From Variovorax guangxiensis (GTDB lineage Bacteria > Pseudomonadota > Gammaproteobacteria > Burkholderiales > Burkholderiaceae_C), in contig NZ_RXFT01000012.1 of NCBI RefSeq assembly GCF_003952165.1, forward strand, positions 1-64,000: 64,000 nt of DNA, read 5' to 3'. The notes under the pieces were generated by a model. The model was not told the origin of the DNA. It saw nothing but the letters and a program-made list of their open reading frames with translations, and made no database searches. Both the position numbers and the translations under genes were made by a program. This document shows, piece after piece, positions 32,437 to 44,700 of the stretch; positions within the stretch are counted from its first letter, which is position 1; each line of letters begins with the position of its first letter.

Positions 32437-33879
32437 ATGACCGCCACCTACACCGACACCCGCCTGCTGATCGACAACGAGTGGGTCGACGCCACCGGCG
32501 GCAAGACGCTGGACGTCGTGAATCCCGCCACCGGCAAGGCCATCGGCAAGGTGGCGCATGCCAGCATCGCCGACCTGGACCGCGCCCTCGCCGCCGCGCA
32601 GCGCGGCTTCGAAACCTGGCGCAACACCCCCGCCAACGAGCGCGCCGCCGTCATGCGCCGCGCCGCGGGCCTGATCCGCGAACGCTCCCTCGAAATCGCC
32701 AAGCTGCTCACGCAGGAGCAGGGCAAACCGCTGGGCGAGGCCAAGGTCGAGACGATGGCCGCCGCCGACATCATCGAGTGGTTCGCCGACGAAGGCCGCC
32801 GCGTCTACGGCCGCATCGTGCCCTCGCGCAACCTGGCCGCGCAGCAGCTGGTGCTGAAGGAGCCGCTGGGCCCCGTCGCCGCCTTCACGCCCTGGAACTT
32901 CCCGATCAACCAGATCGTGCGCAAGCTTGGCGCGGCGCTGGCCACCGGCTGCTCGTTCCTGGTGAAGGCGCCCGAGGAAACCCCGGCGTCGCCCGCCGCG
33001 CTGCTGCGCGCCTTCGTCGACGCGGGCATCCCGCCCGGCGTGGTTGGCCTGGTGTTCGGCAACCCCGCCGAGATCTCGAACTACCTGATCGCCCACCCGA
33101 TCATCCGCAAGGTCACCTTCACCGGCTCGACCCCGGTCGGCAAGCAGCTGGCCGCGCTGGCCGGCCAGCACATGAAGCGCGTGACGATGGAGCTCGGCGG
33201 CCATGCCCCGGTCATCGTCGCCGAAGACGCCGACGTGGCGCTGGCCGTGAAGGCCGCCGGTGCCGCCAAGTTCCGCAACGCGGGCCAGGTCTGCATCTCG
33301 CCGACCCGCTTCCTGGTGCACAACAGCCTGCGCAACGAGTTCGCCAGCCTGCTGGTCAAGCACGCCGAAGGCCTGAAGCTCGGCGACGGCCTTGCCGAAG
33401 GCACCAACCTCGGCCCGCTGGCCAATGCGCGCCGCCTCACGGCCATGGCCTACGTGCTGGAAGATGCCCGCAAGAAGGGCGCCACGGTCGCGACCGGCGG
33501 CGAACGCGTCGGCGATGCCGGCAACTTCTTCGCGCCCACCGTGCTGACCGACGTGCCGCTGGACGCCGACGTGTTCAACAACGAACCCTTCGGCCCCATC
33601 GCCGCCATCCGCGGCTTCGACACGCTGGAAGAAGCGATCGCCGAAGCCAACCGCCTGCCTTTCGGCCTGGCCGGCTACGCCTTCACCAAGTCGATCAAGA
33701 ACGCCCACCTGCTGAGCCAGAAGCTCGAACTGGGCATGCTCTGGATCAACCAGCCGGCAACGCCCTCGCCGGAAATGCCTTTCGGCGGCGTGAAGGATTC
33801 GGGCTACGGCTCGGAAGGCGGCCCCGAGGCGCTCGAGGCCTACCTGAACACCAAGGCGGTTTCGATCCTCGGCGTTTGA
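32437..33879 (+). CDS. NAD(P)-dependent aldehyde dehydrogenase (succinate-semialdehyde dehydrogenase-like)
   Basis: This 480-residue ALDH has Asn154 in TPWNFPI, Lys177 in FLVKAPEE, the cofactor motif GSTPVG at 230-235, general base Glu252 in MELGGHAP and nucleophile Cys286 in NAGQVCISPTRF. Length and the FRNAGQVC context match the GabD/2-oxoglutarate-semialdehyde group, but the specific aldehyde is not deducible. It starts 249 nt after the glycerate kinase gene; that gap holds no gene I can support, though AAGGA precedes the ATG. It converges with mgtC, separated by three bases. Confidence 0.88.
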   Translation: MTATYTDTRLLIDNEWVDATGGKTLDVVNPATGKAIGKVAHASIADLDRALAAAQRGFETWRNTPANERAAVMRRAAGLIRERSLEIAKLLTQEQGKPLGEAKVETMAAADIIEWFADEGRRVYGRIVPSRNLAAQQLVLKEPLGPVAAFTPWNFPINQIVRKLGAALATGCSFLVKAPEETPASPAALLRAFVDAGIPPGVVGLVFGNPAEISNYLIAHPIIRKVTFTGSTPVGKQLAALAGQHMKRVTMELGGHAPVIVAEDADVALAVKAAGAAKFRNAGQVCISPTRFLVHNSLRNEFASLLVKHAEGLKLGDGLAEGTNLGPLANARRLTAMAYVLEDARKKGATVATGGERVGDAGNFFAPTVLTDVPLDADVFNNEPFGPIAAIRGFDTLEEAIAEANRLPFGLAGYAFTKSIKNAHLLSQKLELGMLWINQPATPSPEMPFGGVKDSGYGSEGGPEALEAYLNTKAVSILGV

Positions 33880-33882
33880 GTT

Positions 33883-34599
33883 TCACTCTTCGGCGGTGGC
33901 ATTCCAGAAGGCCTGCTGCACGCCGTCGAGTGCCTCCAGTTCCTCGATGACGCGGTCGAGCTCCTCGGGCTCGACCGCCGTCGCGTAGAGCGTCGCACCG
34001 ATCTCGGTGTCGGCCGGCCCGAAGGGGTGCTGGTCGACGTCGCGCACCGGGTAGTTCGCGGCCTCCAGCAGCACCAGCAGATGGTCGAGCACGTCGGGCC
34101 GCGCCGCGCGCGAGCAGATCACGCGCACCACGTACGTCGCTTCGCTGCTCTCCTCGCTGATCGGCTGGCGGTTGATGCGGTTCACAACCGGCCGCAGCAA
34201 CGTGTTGCTGGCCAGCACGAACAGCGCCGCAATGAGTGCTTCGCCGAGCAGGTCCGCGCCCGCGCAAGCGCCCACCGCCGCCGACCCCCACAGCGTCGCC
34301 GCCGTGTTCAACCCCGTGACGTTGGCGCCTTCCTTCATGATCGCGCCCGCGCCCAGGAAGCCGATGCCCGACACGACATAGGCCACCACGCGCACCGCGC
34401 CCCCGCTGCCGTCCAGCCGGTAGGCCATGTCGACGAACACCGCCGCGCCCACGGCCACCAGCGTGTTGGTGCGAAGGCCCGCCGTGCGCTGCCGTATCTG
34501 GCGCTCCAGGCCGATCACCGAGCCGAGGATGAACGCAGCGGCCACGCTGATGAAGGTGTCGAGCAGCGAAGCCAGGTTGATGTTGTGGATGGCTTGCAT
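33883..34599 (-). CDS. mgtC: MgtC/SapB-family membrane protein
   Basis: This 238-residue protein has an N-terminal membrane domain of about four or five helices with the MgtC hallmarks AAFILGSVIGLERQIRQRTAGLRTN (in part), GIGFLGAGAIMKEG and VTGLNTAATLW, and a C-terminal ACT-like cytoplasmic domain (about 155-238). MgtC proteins respond to low magnesium and modulate the F-type ATPase and intracellular growth in Salmonella. It lies 93 nt downstream of the MgtA-type ATPase on the same strand, resembling the enterobacterial mgtCB pairing in reverse order, so cotranscription is likely. Confidence 0.88.
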   Translation of the reverse strand: MQAIHNINLASLLDTFISVAAAFILGSVIGLERQIRQRTAGLRTNTLVAVGAAVFVDMAYRLDGSGGAVRVVAYVVSGIGFLGAGAIMKEGANVTGLNTAATLWGSAAVGACAGADLLGEALIAALFVLASNTLLRPVVNRINRQPISEESSEATYVVRVICSRAARPDVLDHLLVLLEAANYPVRDVDQHPFGPADTEIGATLYATAVEPEELDRVIEELEALDGVQQAFWNATAEE

Positions 34600-34692
34600 C
34601 GATGGATTCCCTCTTGTTGTTGATGTTGGTGCCGCAGTTTGAAGCCGCCCGGTGTCATGAACATGTCATGCAGCCCGGACGACCACGGGAAG

Positions 34693-37458
<2,766 letters not shown>

Positions 37459-37461
37459 GAT

Positions 37462-37506
37462 GTTCTCCTTCGGAGCGGCCGCCACCGGCGCCCGCGGAAG
37501 GAGAAC
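37462..37506 (-). promoter_or_regulatory. Predicted hairpin sequestering the mgtA ribosome binding site
   Basis: In the mRNA sense, GTTCTCCTTC (37506 to 37497) is perfectly complementary to GAAGGAGAAC (37471 to 37462), with a 25-nt GC-rich loop that can itself pair imperfectly. The 3' arm contains the AAGGAG of mgtA and ends 3 nt before its ATG. The 5' arm begins 11 nt after the stop codon of the leader ORF at 37518-37628, within the footprint of a ribosome terminating there. This architecture predicts that leader translation opens the mgtA start. The pairing is seen; the regulation is inferred. Confidence 0.65.
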
Positions 37507-37517
37507 CCCGGCATCGA

Positions 37518-37628
37518 TCAGCCGGCCGGGCTCAACCCTCTGCGAGGCGCGGCAGCGGGCCGCGTCGTTGTTGGAATAGGTCTTGGCGAAGGGGGCGCGC
37601 TATGGCGCCAACAAGAGGCGGGGTCCAT
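37518..37628 (-). CDS. Proline-rich leader peptide of mgtA (36 aa, MgtL-like)
   Basis: This short ORF begins MDPASCWRHS, has nine prolines in 36 residues (including PPSPRPIP at 12-19) and ends GLSPAG. AGGAG six nt upstream of its ATG at 37628 is a strong ribosome site. It lies 59 nt before mgtA, and its stop is 11 nt from the 5' arm of the hairpin that would hide the mgtA ribosome site. Enterobacterial mgtA and mgtCBR leaders also encode short Pro-rich peptides (MgtL, MgtP) whose slow translation couples proline and magnesium levels to transporter expression; the resemblance is in design, not in sequence. Expression is not shown. Confidence 0.6.
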   Translation of the reverse strand: MDPASCWRHSAPPSPRPIPTTTRPAAAPRRGLSPAG

Positions 37629-37684
37629 GGTGTGCTCCTGGGTTGCTTGCGAGTTGTTCGAAAGGAAAAGGCGTGAAGCGCGGA

Positions 37685-37888
37685 TCAGCGGCGGGGCACG
37701 CAGATCGGCTGCAGCAGCAGATAGCTGCGGATGCGGCGCGTGGTCCAGAGCGCTGCAGCCTGGTCGAGCTTGGCATCCACGGCAGGCGCTGCTTCCGCCG
37801 CCGCAGGGGCGGCGTGCGCAGGCACGTGCGCCGACGGACGAACACGCGGCTGTTCGTGCGGCTGACGACGAAGATGGAAGTGACGCAT
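37685..37888 (-). CDS. Small ORF (67 aa) at the head of the mgtA transcript
   Basis: This 67-residue ORF starts MRHFHLRRQP at the ATG at 37888, with AAGGAG seven nt upstream, and ends QPICVPRR. It is rich in Arg, His, Ala and Pro, with a basic N-terminus, an Ala-rich middle and one short hydrophobic patch (SYLLLQPI); no domain is recognised. It lies 56 nt upstream of the Pro-rich leader ORF and in the same direction, so both would be on the mgtA mRNA. Two other overlapping frames here lack comparable ribosome sites. It could be a second leader peptide or a small stress protein. Confidence 0.5.
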   Translation of the reverse strand: MRHFHLRRQPHEQPRVRPSAHVPAHAAPAAAEAAPAVDAKLDQAAALWTTRRIRSYLLLQPICVPRR

Positions 37889-37936
37889 GACAAGGCTCCT
37901 TCGCACAGAAGGGCCTCGCGCACGGACGCACGCAAG

Positions 37937-37953
37937 CTGACTGAAATAGTCAG
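37937..37953. promoter_or_regulatory. Inverted repeat upstream of the mgtA leader ORFs; rest of 37889-38287
   Basis: CTGACT and AGTCAG flank five AT-rich bases (GAAAT), 49 nt upstream of the 67-aa ORF. It may be an operator for the mgtA unit or a leader hairpin. The rest of the 399-nt region between the 67-aa ORF and the tyrosine phosphatase gene contains no gene or promoter I can support. Confidence 0.35.
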
Positions 37954-38287
37954 TGACGAGAACGACGGGAATCGGGAGGAGGGGAGCCGCTTGCCGGAAT
38001 GGCAAACGGGTCACGCTGTGTGCAACGACCGGCACGCAGCGCGGGGGAAGCCTGCGCTAGAGGGCCGGATGTGTCACGCCTGCCGAGGCACGCGTCTTGT
38101 CACTGATCCAACTGGCACTGTCCACGCACGGGGCTCCGAAATGAAGATTTCCAGATTGTTGCACCGCATCACAGGGTGCGTCAACCCGCGGGACGGTGTT
38201 TTACGATGCGATTCGCGGGCTTATTGCCTCCATGTTGCGATTGGCCTGCAGCATTCGACGCGAACCTTTCAATCTGCATTCAATTCG

Positions 38288-38791
38288 ATGAAGACACCGT
38301 CAGTCTTGTTCATCTGCACGGGGAATATCTGCCGCTCCCCGACAGCCCACGTTCTCCTGATGCACAAGGCTCGCGCAGCCGGCTTCGATGTCGAAGTCGA
38401 CAGCGCCGCCATCTCCAATGAAGAGTGCGGCAACCCGCCGGATCCGCGCTCCGTGGCCGAGGCCAGGCGGCGCGGCATCGAGATGCACGCGCACTGCGCG
38501 CGGCAGGTTCGCAAGTCCGACTTCGATCGCTTCGAACTGATCATCGGCATGACCGCGCAGCACTGCGCGGCGCTGCGCAGGCTCGCGCCCGCCAGCACGG
38601 CCGGCAAGATCCATCTGTTCACCGAATACGCCGACGGCATCGAGGGCGACGTGCCCGATCCGTGGTACGGCGGGCAGAAGGATTTTGTCGAGGTCTTCGA
38701 CTTGATCGACCTGGGCGTGGATGGCCTGCTCGCGCGACTGCAAGCCGACGCTGGGGCTACCAGCGCACCCGCACGCCCACCGAGGCGTTGA
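38288..38791 (+). CDS. Low-molecular-weight protein-tyrosine phosphatase
   Basis: This 167-residue phosphatase has the active-site loop CTGNICRSP with nucleophile Cys10 and Arg16 (C-x5-R), and the general acid Asp124 in DPWYGG. The fold and length match eukaryotic-like LMW-PTPs such as PtpA and YfkJ rather than capsule-linked Wzb proteins, and no polysaccharide genes are near. The ATG at 38288 gives the canonical KTPSVLFICTGN start; the long in-frame upstream extension is not coding. The last 10 codons overlap, tail to tail, the 3' end of the autotransporter gene on the other strand. Confidence 0.9.
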   Translation: MKTPSVLFICTGNICRSPTAHVLLMHKARAAGFDVEVDSAAISNEECGNPPDPRSVAEARRRGIEMHAHCARQVRKSDFDRFELIIGMTAQHCAALRRLAPASTAGKIHLFTEYADGIEGDVPDPWYGGQKDFVEVFDLIDLGVDGLLARLQADAGATSAPARPPRR

Positions 38792-41700
38792 GCGAGCTCT
38801 TCATGCGCGTGTCTCCGCCGGTGGCCCACAGCTTGCCCAGCTCGCCGTAGATCGCCGTGCGCTCGCCGAGTGCGAGGGTGAAGCCGCCGGCCAGTTCGGT
38901 GCTGGTGCCGCCTGTTTCGCTGGCGATGCCGGTGCTGCCGGCCGGCCCTGTCAGGCGCGCGATGTCGGTGCCGCTCGATGCGCGGTTCACGTTGATGCGC
39001 GCGTAGGGCTGCAGCAAGCCGGCACCGGTGGCGATGGAGCCCTTGATGCGCACGCCGGCGCGCGCGATCAGGCCGTCGTGCGTGTCCTGCGTGATCCACG
39101 CGCCGGAGATGCTCGCGCCGTCCATGCTCAGGCGCTGGTGGATGAGCTGCAACTGCGGCTCCACGCGCCAGCCGCCTCCGATGTCGAAGGCCTTGCCCAC
39201 TTCCAACGAAGCCAGGAAGCTGTCGCCCTTGCCCGAGCTGCCCATGCTCGCAAGAGGCCGCGCGGTGTAGCGGTGCTGGCCGCCTTGCAGCACGATGTCG
39301 GTGTACCAGCCGGCATCGTTGTGCCAACTGGCGTACACCCCGAGGTAGCGGCTGCGCAGATCGCTGCGGCCCACGCGCAGGCCCTGGATGCCGCTGGCGA
39401 AGCCGCGCACGTCGACGTCGCCCTCGAGCTGGCCGACGTAGATGCCGGCACGCCAGTTCGCATCGGCCCACAGGTCGGTGCCGGCCTGGAAGCCGGTGAG
39501 GCGGCCCTTGCTCTCGGGGCTCACGGTGCCGCGCTGGCGCACGTCGATGTCGGTGCTCAGCACGCGGCCCCATGCGCGGCGTCCGGCGTCGGCCCTTGTG
39601 CCGCCTGCGTCGTTGGCCTGCCGCATCTCGTCGCCGCCGCGCAGGTGCAGGTTGCCGAGCATCGCGACATTGGCCTGGCGCAACTGCTGGGGCAGGGCGG
39701 CATAGAGCGGAACTTCGGCGCGATAGGTCGGCAGGCCCGGCCCGCCCGGTGCACCTGGCACGCCTGGGCCGCCCGCGCCCGTGGTCGAGCGCAGGTACCA
39801 GTTCTCGCCCGCACCGTTCGCATCGGCGGGATAGAGGCGGTATTCGTAGGCACCGGCATCCACGTGCCCGCCGGCGAGCGTGAAGGCGTCCCTGGTGGTC
39901 TGCGCGGTGGTGGTCGCGCCGTTGAGGGCGCTGATCACCTCGATGCCGTTGCCCGTGGTCAGCGCGCCCAGGCCTGCGAGATTGACGATCTGCACGGTGG
40001 TGCGGCCGCTGGCCGTTGCGCCGGCGCCGTCGAGCACCAGCCGGTCGGACGGGCCGCTCGCGTTCAGCACCGCGCCCAGCCGCAGTACGCCGTTGTTGCC
40101 CACGTAAGGCCCGGTCACGGTGAGGCTGGTGCCGGCCGTCGCGCCCGGCAGCGAAACCGTGCCGCTGTTGTTCAGCGACGCGACGGTCTGGTTGAAGCCC
40201 GCGAGGTCGAGCGTCGCGCCCGCGGCCACGCCGTGGGCCGAAGTCGCGCTGAAGGCGTTGGCAGCACCGGCCTGCAGCGTGCCCGCATTCACCTGCGTCG
40301 CGCCGCCGTAGCTGTTCGAGCCGGCGAGGGTGAAGGTGCCGGTGCCCTGCTTCACGAGGCTGCCGCTGCCGCTCAGGCTGCCGCCGAACGTGGTGCTGGT
40401 GTTGTTGCCGCCGGTGGTGAGCGTCGCGCTGCCCAGCTTCAGTTCGCCGCCCGCGCTGCCCCCGCCCGAGAGCGAGCCGATGGTCTGGTCGAAGCCGTTC
40501 AGGTCCAGTGTGGCGCCGGCCTTGTCGGCCAGCGCGATCGTCGCCGCCGGGTTCAGCAGATCGGCCGCGCCGAGCCGCAGCGTGCCGGAGTCGACCACCG
40601 TGGCACCCGTGTGGTTGTTGGTGCCGGCCAGGGTCAGCGTGCCCTGGCCCGATTTGACGAGGGTGCCGCTGCCGCCCAGTGTGCCGCTCGCGGTGAAGTC
40701 GTGAGCCGCGTCGACGACCTCGATGCCGCCGCCCGCCGCGCCGATGTCGATGTCGCGTGCCGTACCGGCGAAGCCCGTGCCGGTGATCTGCAGGCGCCCG
40801 CCGTCGAGCGCGAGCCCGCCGCCGGCCGCGCCGAGGTTGGCATCGGCGGAAACCGACAGCACGCCACCCTGCACGGCCGTGCCGCCTGTGTAGGTGTTGG
40901 TGCCGCCCAGCACCAGCGTGCCCGCACCTGTCTTGGCGATGCCCGCGCTGCCGTCGATGGCGCTGTTCACCGTCGCGACGAAGCCCGTAGAGGCCGCGCT
41001 GCCGTCGCCCACGCGGATCTCGGCCTTGCCGCCGCCGGTGCCCAGCAGCGTGAGCGCATCGCCGGCCAGCGTATAGCCGCCGCTGGTGAACTGCATGCCC
41101 AGCGCCTGCACCGCGCCACCGGTCTTGTCGATGGTCACGGTGCCCGGCGCGCCGCCGAAGATGGCGAAGCCCGGCTGCGGCTGCATGGGCACGGTCACGG
41201 TACCGGCCGCGTCGGTCCAAACCGGGCTGGTGGTCGACCACGTGCCCGTGCCGCCGCCGGATTGCACGGGGCTGGCCAGGCCGTCGGCGTTCCAGAAATT
41301 CAGCGTCAGGCCGGTGGTGTTGAGCAGGTTGAAGCGCTTGTCGGCGCTGAGGTTCTGCAGCAGCACCGTGCTGCCGCCCGGCAAGCCGCCGAGCGAAAGG
41401 CTGCCGGCGCCCGTCAGCGAGCCGCCGTAGTCGACGAGCCGGTACACGCCGGGGCCGAAGCTGCCGGCGTTGGCGACGTTCAGCGTCACCGTGCCGCCGA
41501 GCGACAGGTCGCCGCCCACGCTCACGCTGTCGCTCGCGCCCGGCGTGCTGAAGTTGGGGCCAGGCGCGCCGAAATCGAAATCGAGCGTGCTGCCGGCGGC
41601 GAGCGAAAGATTGCCGCCCACGGCCAGCACGCCAAAGCTTCCGGCGGTGCCGGCGCCCGGAGCCAGCTTCGCGCCCGTGTTCAGGGTGACGTCGCCGCCG

Positions 41701-44700
41701 ATGCGGCCGGTTCCGCCCAGCGTGGCGCCGGTCAGCACCGTGACCGCGCCGGTGCCCGTGGCGCTGCCGCTCGCATTGGTGGCCAGCAGCGTGCCCGAAG
41801 CGACGGTGGTGGTGCCTGCATAGGCGTTCGCGCCGCCAAGGCTCAGGATGCCGGTGCCGCTGTAGCTGAGGCCGGAGCCGCCACCGATCACGCCGCCCAG
41901 TGCGATGTTCTTCGCGCCCGTGACGCTCAGCGCGCCATCGAGCGTGACGTCGTTCGCCAGCGCGACGTCGGCGCTCGATGTCAGCGTGGCGGCGCCGCTC
42001 ACAGTCAGCGTGCCCGTGCCCAGCGAGGTGCCGGTGCCCACGCCGAGCGTGCCGGCCTGCAGCGTCACACCGCCGCCGAAGTTGTTGGCGCCGCCGAGCA
42101 CCAGCGTGCCGGCGCCGGTCTTGATGAGAGAGCCTCCGCCGCCGATGGGCCCGTTCAGCGTGAGATCGTTGGCGCCGCCCACCGTCAGGCCCGCGCCTGC
42201 GCCGAGCGATACGGCGTTGACCAGCGTCAGGGCGCCGGCCGTGCTTTGCAGGCCGGCGTTGCCCGTCACGCCGAGGGTGCCGCTGCCCAGCGAGGTGCTG
42301 GTGCCCAGCGAAAGAGTGCCGCCCGCCAGTGAAACGCCGCCCGAGAAGTCGCTCGCGCCGTCCAGCGTGACGCCGCCGGGACCGTTCACCGCGAGCGCGC
42401 CGGCGCCGGTGATGGTGCCGCCCAGCGCGAGCGCGTTGGCACCGGTCAGGCTCAGCGTGGTCCCGCTGCCCAGGGTTACGCCGTTGCCGAGCACGACGCC
42501 CGGCACGTTCGCCATGAGGCTCGCGTTGCCTGTCACGGCGAGCCCGCCGGTGCCCAGCGCGAGGTTGTTGCCCACGCCGAGCGTGCCGCTGCCCAGCGTG
42601 ACGCCGCCGCTGAAGCCGGCGTTCGCGGCGTTCAGGCTCAGCTTGCCGGTGCCGTTGAACGACAGCGCACCCGCGCCCGACACCAGCCCGCCCAGCGCGA
42701 TGTCGTTGCTGCCGCCCACATCCAGGCCCGCGTTGAGCGCCACCGCGTTGCCCAGGTTCACACCCGCGCTGGCATCGAGCGTGGCCGCGCCGTTGACCGT
42801 GAGCGCGCCGAGTCCCAGCGAGGTGTTGGTGCCCACGCCCAGTCCGCCGCCCAGCAGGTTCACTCCGCCGGCGAAACCGTTGGCGCCGCCCAAGGTGAGC
42901 TTGGCCGGCCCCGACTGCGTCAGTCCGCCGAGGCCGCCGATGGTGCCGTTGAGCGAGAGAGCGCTGCTGCTCGCAACGTTCAGCCCCGCATTCAGGTTGA
43001 AGTTGTTGGTCAGGCCCACGGGCGTATTCGCTGCCAGCGAACCGGCGCCACTCACCGTCACCGCGCCCGTGCCCAGCGCGAGGTTGTTGCCCACGGTGAG
43101 CTGGCCGCCCCCCAGGTTGAAGCCACCGCTGAAGTCGTTGGCACCGTTGAGCGTGAGCCCTGGCGCGCCGGCCAGGCTCATCCCGCCCGCGCCGCTGATC
43201 TTGCCGTTGAGCGTCAGCGCACCGCCGCTTCCGCCGCCGCCCAGGTTCAGCGTGTTGTTGAGCACGATGTCGTTGCTCAACGCGAGGCCGTTCTTGCCGG
43301 TCAGCGTGGCGGCGCCATCGACCGTCAATGCGCCGGAGCCGAGCGCGGTTGCGGAGCCGAGGTCTATCGAGCCGGCCTGCAGCACGGTGCCGCCGCTGTA
43401 GTTGTTGGCGCCGTTCAGCACCAGGTCGCCACTGGCGAGCGTCAGGCTGCCGCCGCCGTTGATGTTGCCGTTCAAGCTCAGCGTGCCCGCGCCGTTGAGC
43501 GTCAGCGCGCCGTTGAGCTGCACCTGATTGGTCAGCGTGCCGGTGAAGGCGGTGTTGAGCGTGGCGGGGCCGCCGACCAGGAACAGGCCCGTGCCGAGCG
43601 AACTCGCGTTGCCCAGCGTCAGGCCGCCGCCATTGAGGGCCAGCCCGCCGCTGAAGTCGTTGTTCCCCGACAGCGTGAGCGTGCCGCTGCCGTTCTTGAT
43701 CAGCCCTCCGGCGCCGGTGACGGTGCCGCCCAGCGTCAGGGAGTTTGCGCCCTGAACGATCAGGCCGCCCGTGAGGCTGATGTTCTGCGTCAGCGTCAGG
43801 CCTGCCACCGAGGCCTGCATGGAACCACCGTTCGCCGTGAGCGTTCCGGTGCCGAAGGACAGCGCATCGTCGAAGATCGCGGTGCCGCCGTTGAGCGCGG
43901 CCGCGCCGCTCACCACGGGGCCCTCGAGCGTCCAGGTGCCGCTGTTGACGACGAGGTTCTCGAAGTTCAGGTACTGCAGGCTCGAGACCGTGCCCGCGCC
44001 GCCGCTGCCGGAGCCAGGCCCCGCCACGGTGTTCTGCAGCACCAGCGTGTCGTTGCCCCCTATGCCCGCGTCGACCGTACCCCCGGCGGCGAAGGTGAGG
44101 AAGCTCGGCGGCACCGCGGGCGTCGGAATGGTCACGCCGGGCAGCGGCACCAGCCCGCCGTTGATCGACGAGCCCGTGACCGCCACGAAAGTGTCGTTGC
44201 TCAGCGTCGTGCCCAGCGAGACGCTGCCGTTGATCGTGCCAGCGTTGACGAAGGCGTTGCCGCCGCTGTCGGGGCTCTGGAAGGCCACGCGGCCGGTGAT
44301 CGTTCCGGTGTTGGTGAAGTTGACGTTGCCGCCGCCGTACACGGCGACGGCGATCGAGTTGATCGGATCGAAGAGCCCGAGCGCGCTCATGCCGATCGTG
44401 CCGCTGTTGTTGAAAGTCGTGGTCCCGGTGGTGGCGATGACGGCCGCCGCGCCCAGCAGGCCGAAGGTGCCGTCGAAGGTGCCTTCGATCATGCCCTGGT
44501 TGTTCACCGTGACGTTGCCGCTGCCGGGCACGACCAGGTTGCCGATCGTGAGGGCCCGCGAGAGCACGAGGGAGCCCGCTGCGTTGGCGTCGATGGCGCC
44601 CAGGTTGTTGAGCGTGATGCCGTTGCCGCCCAGCGTCATCGCCGTGCCGCCCGGCAGGGTGCTCATGATGCCGCCCGACTGCACCGTGACGGCAAGACCG

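Noticed and set aside
40240..43700. Regular repeats resembling a CRISPR array
   Set aside because: The period is about 230 nt, the units are diverged and in frame, and they encode PATR repeats of an autotransporter.
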